From assembly GCF_900166595.1 (NCBI RefSeq), contig NZ_LT745763.1:3856526-3920525 (forward strand): a stretch of 64,000 nt of DNA. Direction: 5' to 3'. Position numbers and translations under genes: made by a program. The notes under the pieces are model-generated. The model had not been told where the DNA came from and did not search any database. It saw only the letters and a program-made list of their open reading frames with translations. Position 1 is the stretch's first letter, and every line of letters starts with the position of its first letter. Shown here piece after piece: positions 1 through 7,846 of this stretch. The stretch is from Virgibacillus dokdonensis. Lineage in GTDB: Bacteria > Bacillota > Bacilli > Bacillales > Amphibacillaceae.

Positions 1-995
1 AAGTCCGGTTGGACAGCCTCATTATAATTTATTATAAATTCAAAGTTATTCTCTATAGCCTTTAAAATTCTTTCGCTTATTATGACGGATTTTTTATAGT
101 TGTCTATAATCTCACCATACTGATCATTGTATTCCTTGCCTTCGTGTAAAAAAGTACTCAAGCCTTTATTCTTTAAATATGGGTATATATATTTTTTTAA
201 TAATATTGTTTTCCCAGATCCTTTTTCTCCAAAGATAACGTTTATATCTTCATAAATCTTTATATCATTATTAAGTTTTTCCTCATCCACCTTAACAGGT
301 ATTGAATGCGTAAACGTGTCCTGCAAATAGGTATTTATAAAAACATTTGTGTTGCTAGCTAATTCATAAAACATCTTAAATGAGCTTATTCTGAATTTAA
401 TGTCGGGTATCTCTGATTCGCTATATTCACTCCAATCTTTTACATCACTACCGATTAGTGATAATTCATTGTGTGCATTTATTACACCCATTGTTTGCAA
501 TTTCCCTGCTTCTAAAATAATTAAATAATCCTCAAGATCACTTGATAGTTTGTTTTTTGCTTCCACATTTAGTGAGCGTTTTTTATCTTTATCAAGAAAA
601 TGAGGTATAACTATTATATCTTCAGGGTTGAAGTTTTGAACACTATGTATAAAATCATTATATTCAAGATAATAAGTGTCATAATCTCTGTCAGGCTCAT
701 TATCAAATATTTCTAGGAACTTTTTTCTTTTTTGGGGTTCACAAATTGCAATTATATGGTACTGTTCATCCCTGTACTTTACATCCAATTCAATGCCAGG
801 GAATACTACTAAGTATGGGTCTTCATTGATAATTTCTTCATAAGCTTTCATATCAAAATGATTATGATTTGTAATCGCACATATCCCTACATCATTTTCT
901 CTCATCTTTTTTATAAAATCATTTGTCCCAATAGTCCTTTTAGGTCCGTCACCTTGCTTACATTTCTTTGTATGTAAATGTAAATCTATTTTCAT
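1..995 (-). CDS. PHP-domain / P-loop ATPase protein (TrlF-like), N-terminal part, cut by window edge
   Basis: The reading frame is open from an ATG at 995 to the window edge (331 residues seen). An AAGGAG ribosome binding site lies seven bases upstream of the start. The N-terminus opens with a PHP metal-site motif (DLHLHT, residues 4-9), followed by ITNHNHF and PGIELD, which match the order of PHP phosphoesterase motifs. A Walker A loop, GEKGSGKT, follows near residue 255. PHP followed by an SMC/ABC-like ATPase is the layout of the TrlF-like family. The biochemical role of that family is poorly defined, and some PHP-ATPase proteins are suspected of acting in phage defence. The second PHP motif has Asn where Asp is usual. 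As transposon cargo, a defence role is a reasonable guess but not shown here. Confidence 0.7.
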   Translation of the reverse strand, partial: MKIDLHLHTKKCKQGDGPKRTIGTNDFIKKMRENDVGICAITNHNHFDMKAYEEIINEDPYLVVFPGIELDVKYRDEQYHIIAICEPQKRKKFLEIFDNEPDRDYDTYYLEYNDFIHSVQNFNPEDIIVIPHFLDKDKKRSLNVEAKNKLSSDLEDYLIILEAGKLQTMGVINAHNELSLIGSDVKDWSEYSESEIPDIKFRISSFKMFYELASNTNVFINTYLQDTFTHSIPVKVDEEKLNNDIKIYEDINVIFGEKGSGKTILLKKYIYPYLKNKGLSTFLHEGKEYNDQYGEIIDNYKKSVIISERILKAIENNFEFIINYNEAVQPD

Positions 996-1208
996 TCTTA
1001 TACTCCTTTTCTAAAAGGTCTGGTTATATTTGTTCATTCTTATCTGGTGGAAACTGTTAATTATAGTTTAGCAGTTACACTGCCCACTTGAGGAAGTTAG
1101 TCAAATGTAAAATCAAGCAAATTTGTACAACAAGTATACCATTTTTGATTCCAAAATCAGCATTTTTTAGCTTTAATTATCCAAAAGGAATTAAGTGGTA
1201 AACAGTCT

Positions 1209-1252
1209 ACCATCCAGTGTTAAAGACTACGTCACGGATGGTATCTTTTTTT
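1209..1252 (+). terminator. Hairpin plus T-run
   Basis: ACCATCC (1209-1215) pairs with GGATGGT (1236-1242), extended by an imperfect GTG/CAC pair, and seven Ts follow at 1246-1252. It has the form of an intrinsic terminator for plus-strand transcription. No plus-strand gene lies to its left, so it may be left over from an earlier rearrangement of the cargo. The rest of 996-1269 shows no gene. Confidence 0.45.
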
Positions 1253-1269
1253 GGCTGTAAATCAAAAAC

Positions 1270-1824
1270 TCACCTTTTAGAAAGGTATCGATAAAAAGTA
1301 GCCCTACTAATACCAACTGCATCCAATATTTCCTGGATATTATATTCTTTACTATCATACATCCGAAATGCTATACCCAATTTGGATTGATCTTTTTTTG
1401 GTCTCCCTCCTTTTCTTCCTCTAGATCTTGCAGCATCCAGTCCAGATTTTGTTCGTTCCGAAATAATATCACGTTCAAACTGTGCCAACCCACTAAAGAT
1501 TGTAAAAACAAGTTTTCCCATAGCCGTGGTGGTATCAATGTTTTCATTAATTGAAACGAAATTAATTCCTTTTTCCTGAAAATCATTAATGAGATCCACC
1601 AGATGTTTTGTACTCCGACCTATTCGGTCAAGTTTATAAACAACTACTGTATCATCCTCACGTAAATAAGTCAGCATTTCTGTAAAGGCTGGTCTGTCCT
1701 TTTTTGTTCCTGTGATTTTCTCAGAGTAGATATTCTTTTTTTCAACACCATATTGTTGCAATGCATCAAATTGCATATATAAATTTTGGTCTTTAGTACT
1801 CACTCTTGCATATCCAAATAACAT
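1270..1824 (-). CDS. Small serine recombinase (resolvase/invertase family)
   Basis: This 184-residue protein has the usual length and layout of a small serine resolvase. The catalytic segment GYARVSTKDQN near the N-terminus contains the nucleophilic serine. The YKLDRIGRS motif lies around residue 65, and a C-terminal helix-turn-helix (IQEILDAVGISRATFYRYL) binds DNA. It resembles the Tn552 Bin-type proteins of Gram-positive bacteria. The ATG at 1824 is preceded by AAGGGAG. The protein probably recombines the res-like site just upstream (1861-2001). Tn7 itself has no resolvase. Here the gene may resolve transposition cointegrates, or it may only be a passenger. Confidence 0.88.
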   Translation of the reverse strand: MLFGYARVSTKDQNLYMQFDALQQYGVEKKNIYSEKITGTKKDRPAFTEMLTYLREDDTVVVYKLDRIGRSTKHLVDLINDFQEKGINFVSINENIDTTTAMGKLVFTIFSGLAQFERDIISERTKSGLDAARSRGRKGGRPKKDQSKLGIAFRMYDSKEYNIQEILDAVGISRATFYRYLSKR

Positions 1825-1860
1825 ATTTTATAACTCCCTTGAAAACTCTTACTCTTATAT

Positions 1861-2001
1861 TATCAAAATCATTAAACGATGTACATATTGACACTTTGTT
1901 TTTGATACGGCTTTTGAAACTAGAGGGGCGCTGTTATGTCGCTAAAATACTTTGAAGTTATTTTCAAGTAATGGCAGTATCAAAAACGTTCGTTTTTGAT
2001 A
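1861..2001. other. Putative res recombination site of the serine resolvase
   Basis: Upstream of the resolvase gene lies a near-perfect palindrome at 1978-2001, with 11-bp arms TATCAAAAACG / CGTTTTTGATA around a central TT. This is the form expected of a resolvase dimer site with a 2-bp crossover core. A second, wider pair of inverted arms of the same sequence, TATCAAAA (1861-1868) and GTTTTTGATA (1898-1907), lies closer to the gene, as accessory subsites of res do. The functional assignment is inferred from position and symmetry. Confidence 0.6.
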
Positions 2002-2030
2002 TAGTTTGAACATGGTTTGACAGAATAAAC

Positions 2031-2079
2031 TTGACAATAAATACTTAATAAAATAATATTAAGTAAGCACTTAGTAAAG
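2031..2079 (+). promoter_or_regulatory. SigA-type promoter and operator of the tetR gene
   Basis: TTGACA (2031-2036) and TAATAT (2054-2059) are separated by 17 bp, a near-consensus housekeeping promoter. Directly downstream, 2061-2079 contains TAAGT-aagc-ACTTA. The 12-bp core AGTAAGCACTTA (2062-2073) recurs before the ABC genes at 2717-2728. This is probably the operator through which the TetR-family protein represses itself and the transporter. Confidence 0.65.
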
Positions 2080-2104
2080 TTATAAAATTGAAATGAGGAA
2101 TAAG

Positions 2105-2692
2105 ATGAAACAATCAGAGCGATCAGCACAAAGTAGGGGAAAATTAATTGATACAGCGTTGGAGTTATTTTCTTCAAAAGGCTATACTGGTACGACGGTT
2201 AAAGATATAGCCAAAGAAGCCGGTGTAACCGATGGTCTCATCTATCATTACTTCTCATCAAAAGAAGAACTTTTACATGCAGTCTTGGCGGAACATAATT
2301 TCTTAGAAGAGGTACGACAGATACTTCAATCTCACGATGAACTTCCAGTTGACCAGAAACTTTATAAATTGGGTAAAAGATTATTAGAATTGATGGTTAA
2401 TAAATCCTCGTTAATTAAGTTGGTTTTTGGTGAGTCACAAAGAAATGAAATGATGGCAGAAAAACTGGAAAATCTGATTAGTGGGGGCGTTACAGCACTT
2501 GGTGGTTTTTTGGATAAAAGAGCGAAGAACGGGGAAATTAAGGATATTGACCAACTGTCGCTTGCCAGACATTTTATAGGATCGTTATTCCTTTACTTCA
2601 TGACTTATGGAAAATCACGTACAGAAAAAGAGCATAAGTTATATTTAGAAACGGTGGTTCAGGCGTTATGTGAAGGTATCAAAACAAATTGA
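2105..2692 (+). CDS. TetR/AcrR-family transcriptional regulator
   Basis: The protein has about 195 residues. An N-terminal TetR helix-turn-helix covers roughly residues 10-55 (TALELFSSKGYTGTTVKDIA, then GVTDGLIYHYFSSKEEL), followed by a helical ligand-binding region. The ATG at 2105 is preferred over the one at 2093 because GAGGAA (2095-2100) is well placed for it. The gene is followed at once by three ABC transporter genes on the same strand, and the same operator-like core lies before both units. It is therefore most likely a local repressor relieved by a substrate of the exporter. The inducer cannot be told from sequence. Confidence 0.85.
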   Translation: MKQSERSAQSRGKLIDTALELFSSKGYTGTTVKDIAKEAGVTDGLIYHYFSSKEELLHAVLAEHNFLEEVRQILQSHDELPVDQKLYKLGKRLLELMVNKSSLIKLVFGESQRNEMMAEKLENLISGGVTALGGFLDKRAKNGEIKDIDQLSLARHFIGSLFLYFMTYGKSRTEKEHKLYLETVVQALCEGIKTN

Positions 2693-2712
2693 TACTTTTT
2701 CTTCGCTATAAA

Positions 2713-2733
2713 ACTTAGTAAGCACTTAATAAA
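2713..2733 (+). promoter_or_regulatory. Second copy of the TetR operator core, before the ABC exporter genes
   Basis: The core AGTAAGCACTTA (2717-2728) is identical to that at 2062-2073 and lies just upstream of the ABC ATPase ribosome binding site. It suggests direct control of the exporter by the upstream TetR protein. Confidence 0.55.
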
Positions 2734-2748
2734 TGGGAGGTATTATGC

Positions 2749-3687
2749 ATGGTTGCTATTGAGACGAAAGAACTTGAACAGGCCTATAAAAACAAAGGAG
2801 GGACATTTTATGCGTTAAAGGATTTAAACCTTAATATCAACAAAGGAAAAGTGTTTTGTTTGTTAGGACCAAATGGTTCTGGCAAAACAACAACGATAAA
2901 TTTAATTAATGGACTTAATCGGCCAACTGCAGGAAATGTTAAGGTCCTTGGACTTGACCCGATAAAAGATATGAAAAAGGTTAGACGTTTGATTTCGGTT
3001 GTACCGCAAGAAACAGCTCTTTATAATGACCTTTCTGCTAGAGAAAATTTGCTATTCCATGCACAATACTATGGGCTGGAAAAAAGCAAGTGGCATAAGT
3101 ATTCAGATGAAGTATTAGATCTTGTAGGGTTGACAAAAAGGCAATATGACCGGGTTGGAACGTACTCGGGTGGAATGCAACGACGTTTATCCCTTGCACG
3201 AGCTTTAATAACGGAGCCTGAAATTATACTTCTTGACGAGCCAACATTGGGGGTTGATGTGCAATCTAGAAATTCAATCTGGAATCATATACGAGAATTC
3301 GTTTCTGAGGGAAAAACGGTGCTCTTGACAACAAATAACATGGAAGAGGCGGAGTATCTGGCTGATGAAATTATGATTATCGATCACGGAGAAGAAGTTG
3401 TGCATGGAACACCGCAATCATTAAAGGAAAAAATTCACCAGAATCTGTTGGTATTTCGATTTGACTCAGGGCAATCTGCGCAAACAGCCTATGAGTATTT
3501 GCATGCTTATTATGAAACGAAAGTAGATCAAATGACTGTTCAAGTTACGATACCTGACAAAGACTCTCATTTTGACATTATGAAACGGGTCGAACCACTT
3601 TCTGATGTTATGGGAAGTTTTGAAATGCGGGAGCCAACTTTGAATGACGTATTTTTACACTTTACTGGAAGACAGTTAAGAAATTAA
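2749..3687 (+). CDS. ABC-2 exporter ATP-binding protein (DrrA-like)
   Basis: This 312-residue ATPase powers the exporter formed with the two permeases that follow. It shows a Walker A motif GPNGSGKTT near residue 42, a Q-loop (VVPQE), the signature YSGGMQRR near residue 143 and a Walker B motif IILLDEPT. A C-terminal extension of about 90 residues is typical of DrrA/NodI-type ATPases. The ATG at 2749 follows GGGAGG with an 8-base gap. An earlier ATG at 2744 is out of frame and hits a stop at once. The gene is transposon cargo under apparent TetR control. Drug or antimicrobial export is the usual role for this family, but the substrate is not known. Confidence 0.9.
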   Translation: MVAIETKELEQAYKNKGGTFYALKDLNLNINKGKVFCLLGPNGSGKTTTINLINGLNRPTAGNVKVLGLDPIKDMKKVRRLISVVPQETALYNDLSARENLLFHAQYYGLEKSKWHKYSDEVLDLVGLTKRQYDRVGTYSGGMQRRLSLARALITEPEIILLDEPTLGVDVQSRNSIWNHIREFVSEGKTVLLTTNNMEEAEYLADEIMIIDHGEEVVHGTPQSLKEKIHQNLLVFRFDSGQSAQTAYEYLHAYYETKVDQMTVQVTIPDKDSHFDIMKRVEPLSDVMGSFEMREPTLNDVFLHFTGRQLRN

Positions 3688-3702
3688 GGGGAGGTGATTA
3701 AT

Positions 3703-4833
3703 ATGTTGACAGCTATCCGATCAATTGTTGCAAAGGACTTGAAAATCTCTATTCGTAATCCAGTTATGCTTGTATTAAGCATTATTGTTCCGGTTGTGTT
3801 CATTTTTTTGTATTCGCTTGTAGCACAAGTTTCCTTTACAAATCCAATTGCTATTGCAAACAATTCCGATGGGCAATACAGTGATCAACTCGTTGATAGG
3901 ATGAAGGAAATGAAGTCGGTTGATGGCCCTTATTTTGAAGTACTTACGACAGATCCCGAGAAGGCTCATGAAAAGTATAATGGTGGGGACGTTGCTGGGG
4001 TAATAGAAATTCCGGAGTCATTTGATGAGAGCTTAGATAAAGGGAAGACGCCGGAAGTCAATTTGCGTGTTCGAAACATGAATGCCGATACAACCAAAAA
4101 CTTAGAACTTCGTCTATCACATGCGGTGTATCTTTTTCAGGAGGATCTTGCTCCAGACCAAAGTATTGATGTAGTTAACAGTTATTCAAAGTTCGACCAG
4201 GACGTCTCTTTTAAATGGTATACCGGTGTTGGTTTATTAGTATTCGCTGTTTTGTATGCCTCTATGGTCAATACTGGAATGCTGCTGACTAGAGAATGGG
4301 AAGATCGGACGGCCAAGGAACTGATTTTGACACCATCGAACTTTTCATCATTAATTTTAGGCAAATGGACGACATCGTTCATTCAAACATTGATATCAAC
4401 ACTATTAGTTTTAGTTGTTTTGATATTTATGCTTGATTTTCCACTAACACGTATCAATATAACGTTTGTCTTTTGGTTATTTATTTTATTTTTGCTTGGT
4501 GCATCTATTGGAGCCTTAGCAGCATCAACGATTAAGAAAACATTACCGATTATCACATTGTCTGCACTTATTGGCATATCGGTATACTTGATTTCTGGTA
4601 ATGAATCATCTATTCGTGGATTTGCTTACGGAGGTTTCGTTGAACCTTTATGGAAGGTCGCAACTTATATTCCAGTTACAGATATCACTAACCAACTTCG
4701 ATTGATAATTATTACTGGAGGTAGTTCGTTTAATATCATAAGTTTACTCCTAACAATAGGTCTAATTCTGGCGTTTGGAATAGCATCTGTTTTTATGTTG
4801 CGTAAAGGTTTGCGTATTTCTGGTGGACAATAA
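3703..4833 (+). CDS. ABC-2 type transporter permease
   Basis: The protein has about 376 residues. One N-terminal membrane helix is followed by an extracytoplasmic region of about 140 residues and then a cluster of five or six C-terminal membrane helices, the standard ABC-2 permease layout. The ATG at 3703 is chosen over a GTG at 3694 because GGGGAGG lies at the right distance. It ends with RISGGQ, as does the next protein (NISGGQ), and the two are clearly paralogous halves of a heterodimeric exporter. Only 15 bases separate it from the ATPase gene. Confidence 0.88.
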   Translation: MLTAIRSIVAKDLKISIRNPVMLVLSIIVPVVFIFLYSLVAQVSFTNPIAIANNSDGQYSDQLVDRMKEMKSVDGPYFEVLTTDPEKAHEKYNGGDVAGVIEIPESFDESLDKGKTPEVNLRVRNMNADTTKNLELRLSHAVYLFQEDLAPDQSIDVVNSYSKFDQDVSFKWYTGVGLLVFAVLYASMVNTGMLLTREWEDRTAKELILTPSNFSSLILGKWTTSFIQTLISTLLVLVVLIFMLDFPLTRINITFVFWLFILFLLGASIGALAASTIKKTLPIITLSALIGISVYLISGNESSIRGFAYGGFVEPLWKVATYIPVTDITNQLRLIIITGGSSFNIISLLLTIGLILAFGIASVFMLRKGLRISGGQ

Positions 4834-4860
4834 AATCAAAAGGCAGAAGGAGGGATAAGA

Positions 4861-5970
4861 ATGGGAATGAAAGTGTGGCTTTATGCTGTTATTGCTGTAT
4901 TTAAGCGGAATTTAAAATTATTAATACGACAGAAACAATTACTTGTGACACCATTTATATTACCCATTGTTGTGTTAATTTTAGTATCCACCATCATGGG
5001 GGGCAGTGATAGTTGGGCGATTGGTTTAATTGATGAATCTGATACCGATACTTCACATGAGCTTATAAATAGTCTTGAGGGTATCCATTCGGAAATAGAA
5101 CCTTACTTTGACGTTATAGAAACAGATCCCGATAAAGCACATAATGCTGTGAAGGGCGGAAGGCTTCACATGGCTATCACTATCCCTGAGGATTTTGAGA
5201 AGACGAACAAAGTTTATACGGAAACCTATAATATTAATACAGATATGATGAAAAACGTTAAACTTAGGTTAGAACATGGATTATTAAAGGAAATGGATAA
5301 TCGTGGTGATTTAAAAATAGAAACAAACCTGCAGACCGAGAAACCTTATGCTGTACCACGTTCTGCCTTTTTTGCAGGTAGTGCCTTTTTGTTATCACTC
5401 ATGTTGAGTGCCACGATTGTTGCTGCTAATCTCTTTAGTTTTGATCGGGAAAATCGAACGCGTAAGGAGATTTTATTAACACCTGTGAATGTTCATTCAA
5501 CTGGATATGGTATTATGCTTGCGTCAGTGACGGTTGCTATACTAACTTCAATACCAACTTTATTATTAGGTGTCTTTGCCTTTCAGTTGGATTTGCATCA
5601 TCTGACACAAATTTATTTGATCATGATCCCATTTATGTTCATGTGCGCTACAGCGGGCATGGTTGTGGCACATTTCTTAAAACGATTCCATATTATCCAG
5701 CCTATTATCATCATTACATTTATTGGGACGTTTTTTGCAACAGGTGGGTTCGCAGGTGTATCTATGCTTCCTCCAATAGCACGTGGATTTTCCACCTTCT
5801 GGCCGTTTTCTTATATATTTGAGTGGCTAAATCCACTTCTTCATGGATTTAGCAGTCATTTAAGTTCAATGCAATACTTGCTGTTAGTACTTGCAGGTAT
5901 CTTGGGCATATTACTGGTACCACTCATATATAGACGCGAGCTAAAGGGGAATATCAGCGGAGGACAGTAG
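4861..5970 (+). CDS. ABC-2 type transporter permease, second subunit
   Basis: This 369-residue membrane protein has the same fold order as its upstream neighbour: one N-terminal helix, an external domain containing the shared phrase ETDPDKAH, then several C-terminal helices. The ATG at 4861 follows GAAGGAGGG. With the ATPase it completes a three-gene exporter. A strong terminator begins about 40 bases after the stop. Confidence 0.88.
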   Translation: MGMKVWLYAVIAVFKRNLKLLIRQKQLLVTPFILPIVVLILVSTIMGGSDSWAIGLIDESDTDTSHELINSLEGIHSEIEPYFDVIETDPDKAHNAVKGGRLHMAITIPEDFEKTNKVYTETYNINTDMMKNVKLRLEHGLLKEMDNRGDLKIETNLQTEKPYAVPRSAFFAGSAFLLSLMLSATIVAANLFSFDRENRTRKEILLTPVNVHSTGYGIMLASVTVAILTSIPTLLLGVFAFQLDLHHLTQIYLIMIPFMFMCATAGMVVAHFLKRFHIIQPIIIITFIGTFFATGGFAGVSMLPPIARGFSTFWPFSYIFEWLNPLLHGFSSHLSSMQYLLLVLAGILGILLVPLIYRRELKGNISGGQ

Positions 5971-6007
5971 TAGAAGAGAAAATTTATAGCACAAGTATAG
6001 ATTATTT

Positions 6008-6038
6008 AAAAGCCATCTTCTAGCATAAGATGGCTTTT
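6008..6038 (+). terminator. Intrinsic terminator of the ABC exporter operon
   Basis: AAAAGCCATCTT and AAGATGGCTTTT form a 12-bp perfect stem with a 7-base loop, ending in a T-rich tail. It follows the second permease gene. Confidence 0.85.
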
Positions 6039-6216
6039 AATTATTAGACTATTAATAAATTATCATTAATACCGCACGGGATTCTTTCACTTTATCGAAA
6101 ATCTATACTTGGCTATCTGTATTATGCCGACAATTTTTTATGTGTGAAATAAAAGACTACGATTGATCTTTTACACCACAAGTATTTCCTTTCGGATATA
6201 CTTATACTTATTTGTT

Positions 6217-6246
6217 AAAAAATAACTACATTCATGATGAATGTAG
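6217..6246 (-). terminator. Intrinsic terminator of the tnsABCDE operon
   Basis: CTACATTCAT-G-ATGAATGTAG (6226-6246) is a perfect palindrome. On the minus strand it is followed by TTATTTTTT. It lies about 70 bases after the tnsE stop, so it ends the transposition operon. The rest of 6040-6310 holds no gene. Confidence 0.75.
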
Positions 6247-6313
6247 TAGGGATAAACATATCTTTCGAGTTAATCATGATAAGAAGAGTTGAAGTGTTCA
6301 AAGATAATTCCAT

Positions 6314-7846
6314 TTATAGCAGTTTATTAAAAAGAATCTTAGCTCTATGGTGAATCCCTTTAGAACTATGTCTTGCTTTCATTACATCTACACCTTGACT
6401 TGAAATACCTTCCAACGATTTGCTTGTCCACACACCACTATCGTTCACAAGATTCACAAATAATCGATCATATATAGATTTCCACCCTTGGATTACAGCT
6501 GACGACAAAATCAACATTGATAAAGAACGTTTTTCTCGCTCAACTTCTATAATATTAAACAATTTTCCCTTTACCATTAATACCTCAGCAATTGCATATC
6601 TTCTTTTTTTAACGCCGTCGCTAAGCTTTGTAAACTTTCGTTCTCCCAATCCCTCTGGCAGCACATCAGTAAATGCTCGTATTGCTTTTATTTCCGGATA
6701 TTGCTCCAATACTTTCAGGATATTAATAAAGTCTAGCAACTCTCCTTGAGCCTGTATTTCATGCAGCATTTGATGTTCCAAACCCCTTACCAGTTCTTGC
6801 CCACCACTATCTGCTGTAGATCGAATAGAATCATTTTCAACATAGTACTTCTTTGTATTTTCATCTTCATCCAAACGTTGCTTTGTAGAGCCGCGTTTAA
6901 TCCGTTTCACTTTTGGAAATGAGGTATATTCATGTTTTAACTGATTCATCTGTACAAAATCAAAATCCTCCGTTGATCCATTTACTTGCTCATCTAATGT
7001 GAAACCTTCCTCGCCATCCTTTTTATTTAAAGAACGGTATGTATACTTCTTTGCTTCCTCCGACTTCTCTTTATCTTGTATTTCTGGATGTGAAATGGAG
7101 ATATTTTCATAAGGTATATACTTGTTTTTCACATTAACGATTTGTAATACCGTTAAGGTACCCTTATTTTCTTTTACACGGGCAGTTATAGTGATTGGTT
7201 GTGTAAAGGTCCACTTAAATCCCAATGTTTGTTCCTCCAGCCATGTAAAAGCAATATTTTCATAGACTTGTCGTAAATCACGATTCGTTAATAACCACAC
7301 CAATTGATAAATAAACGCTTTTTGGGTGTATTTCAAATCATATAGCGATGAAAAACTAAGATGAATTTTATTTGATTCGTATGTTTCCGTGAAAAACTGA
7401 GGAAATGAATTCGACTCAAACAAGCGATATAAAAGAAAACCATTTGGCGCTAATATACTTCGCAGCACTTCAATGGCTGGCAGAATAACATTCTTGCCGT
7501 CAAAGGAGAATGTGAAACTGCGTGATGTTGCAGGATCATCGCTTCCTTGGATTTTCCAAGGTCTCTCGTAATACTTTACTCCATCCGGATAAATTGTAAT
7601 ATCTAACTCCGTTATCCCTAGTGGTGGTTGACTTGAGGTAATTATTCCATCACCATAAGAATGCTGGATTGCCAAACAAGGCAACGTTCCCCAGTCTAAT
7701 AGTATTTTCTGCGTGACTGCGCTTGAACGAAAGTATGCATAAAGCATTATTTTGTTGTCGTAACGAAAGGGATCGCCAATCCAAATTAGCCTTACATTTT
7801 CTTCTTTATTAAATGGCCATTTAATTTTAACCTGTTGTGTGCTCAT
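6314..7846 (-). CDS. tnsE: Transposition protein TnsE
   Basis: The protein has 510 residues, against 538 in Tn7 TnsE. In Tn7, TnsE directs insertion into replicating DNA such as conjugal plasmids, by binding the sliding clamp and 3'-recessed ends. The N-terminal stretch VRLIWIGDPFRYDNK aligns by eye with the IGHLFRN region of Tn7 TnsE. The C-terminal 130 residues (FTDVLPEGLGERKF, then IIEVEREKRSLSMLIL) match its conserved DNA-binding domain. Its position as last gene of the tns operon, overlapping tnsD by 20 bases, supports the call. A TnsE gene means the element keeps the plasmid-targeting route in addition to attTn7. Confidence 0.85.
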   Translation of the reverse strand: MSTQQVKIKWPFNKEENVRLIWIGDPFRYDNKIMLYAYFRSSAVTQKILLDWGTLPCLAIQHSYGDGIITSSQPPLGITELDITIYPDGVKYYERPWKIQGSDDPATSRSFTFSFDGKNVILPAIEVLRSILAPNGFLLYRLFESNSFPQFFTETYESNKIHLSFSSLYDLKYTQKAFIYQLVWLLTNRDLRQVYENIAFTWLEEQTLGFKWTFTQPITITARVKENKGTLTVLQIVNVKNKYIPYENISISHPEIQDKEKSEEAKKYTYRSLNKKDGEEGFTLDEQVNGSTEDFDFVQMNQLKHEYTSFPKVKRIKRGSTKQRLDEDENTKKYYVENDSIRSTADSGGQELVRGLEHQMLHEIQAQGELLDFINILKVLEQYPEIKAIRAFTDVLPEGLGERKFTKLSDGVKKRRYAIAEVLMVKGKLFNIIEVEREKRSLSMLILSSAVIQGWKSIYDRLFVNLVNDSGVWTSKSLEGISSQGVDVMKARHSSKGIHHRAKILFNKLL

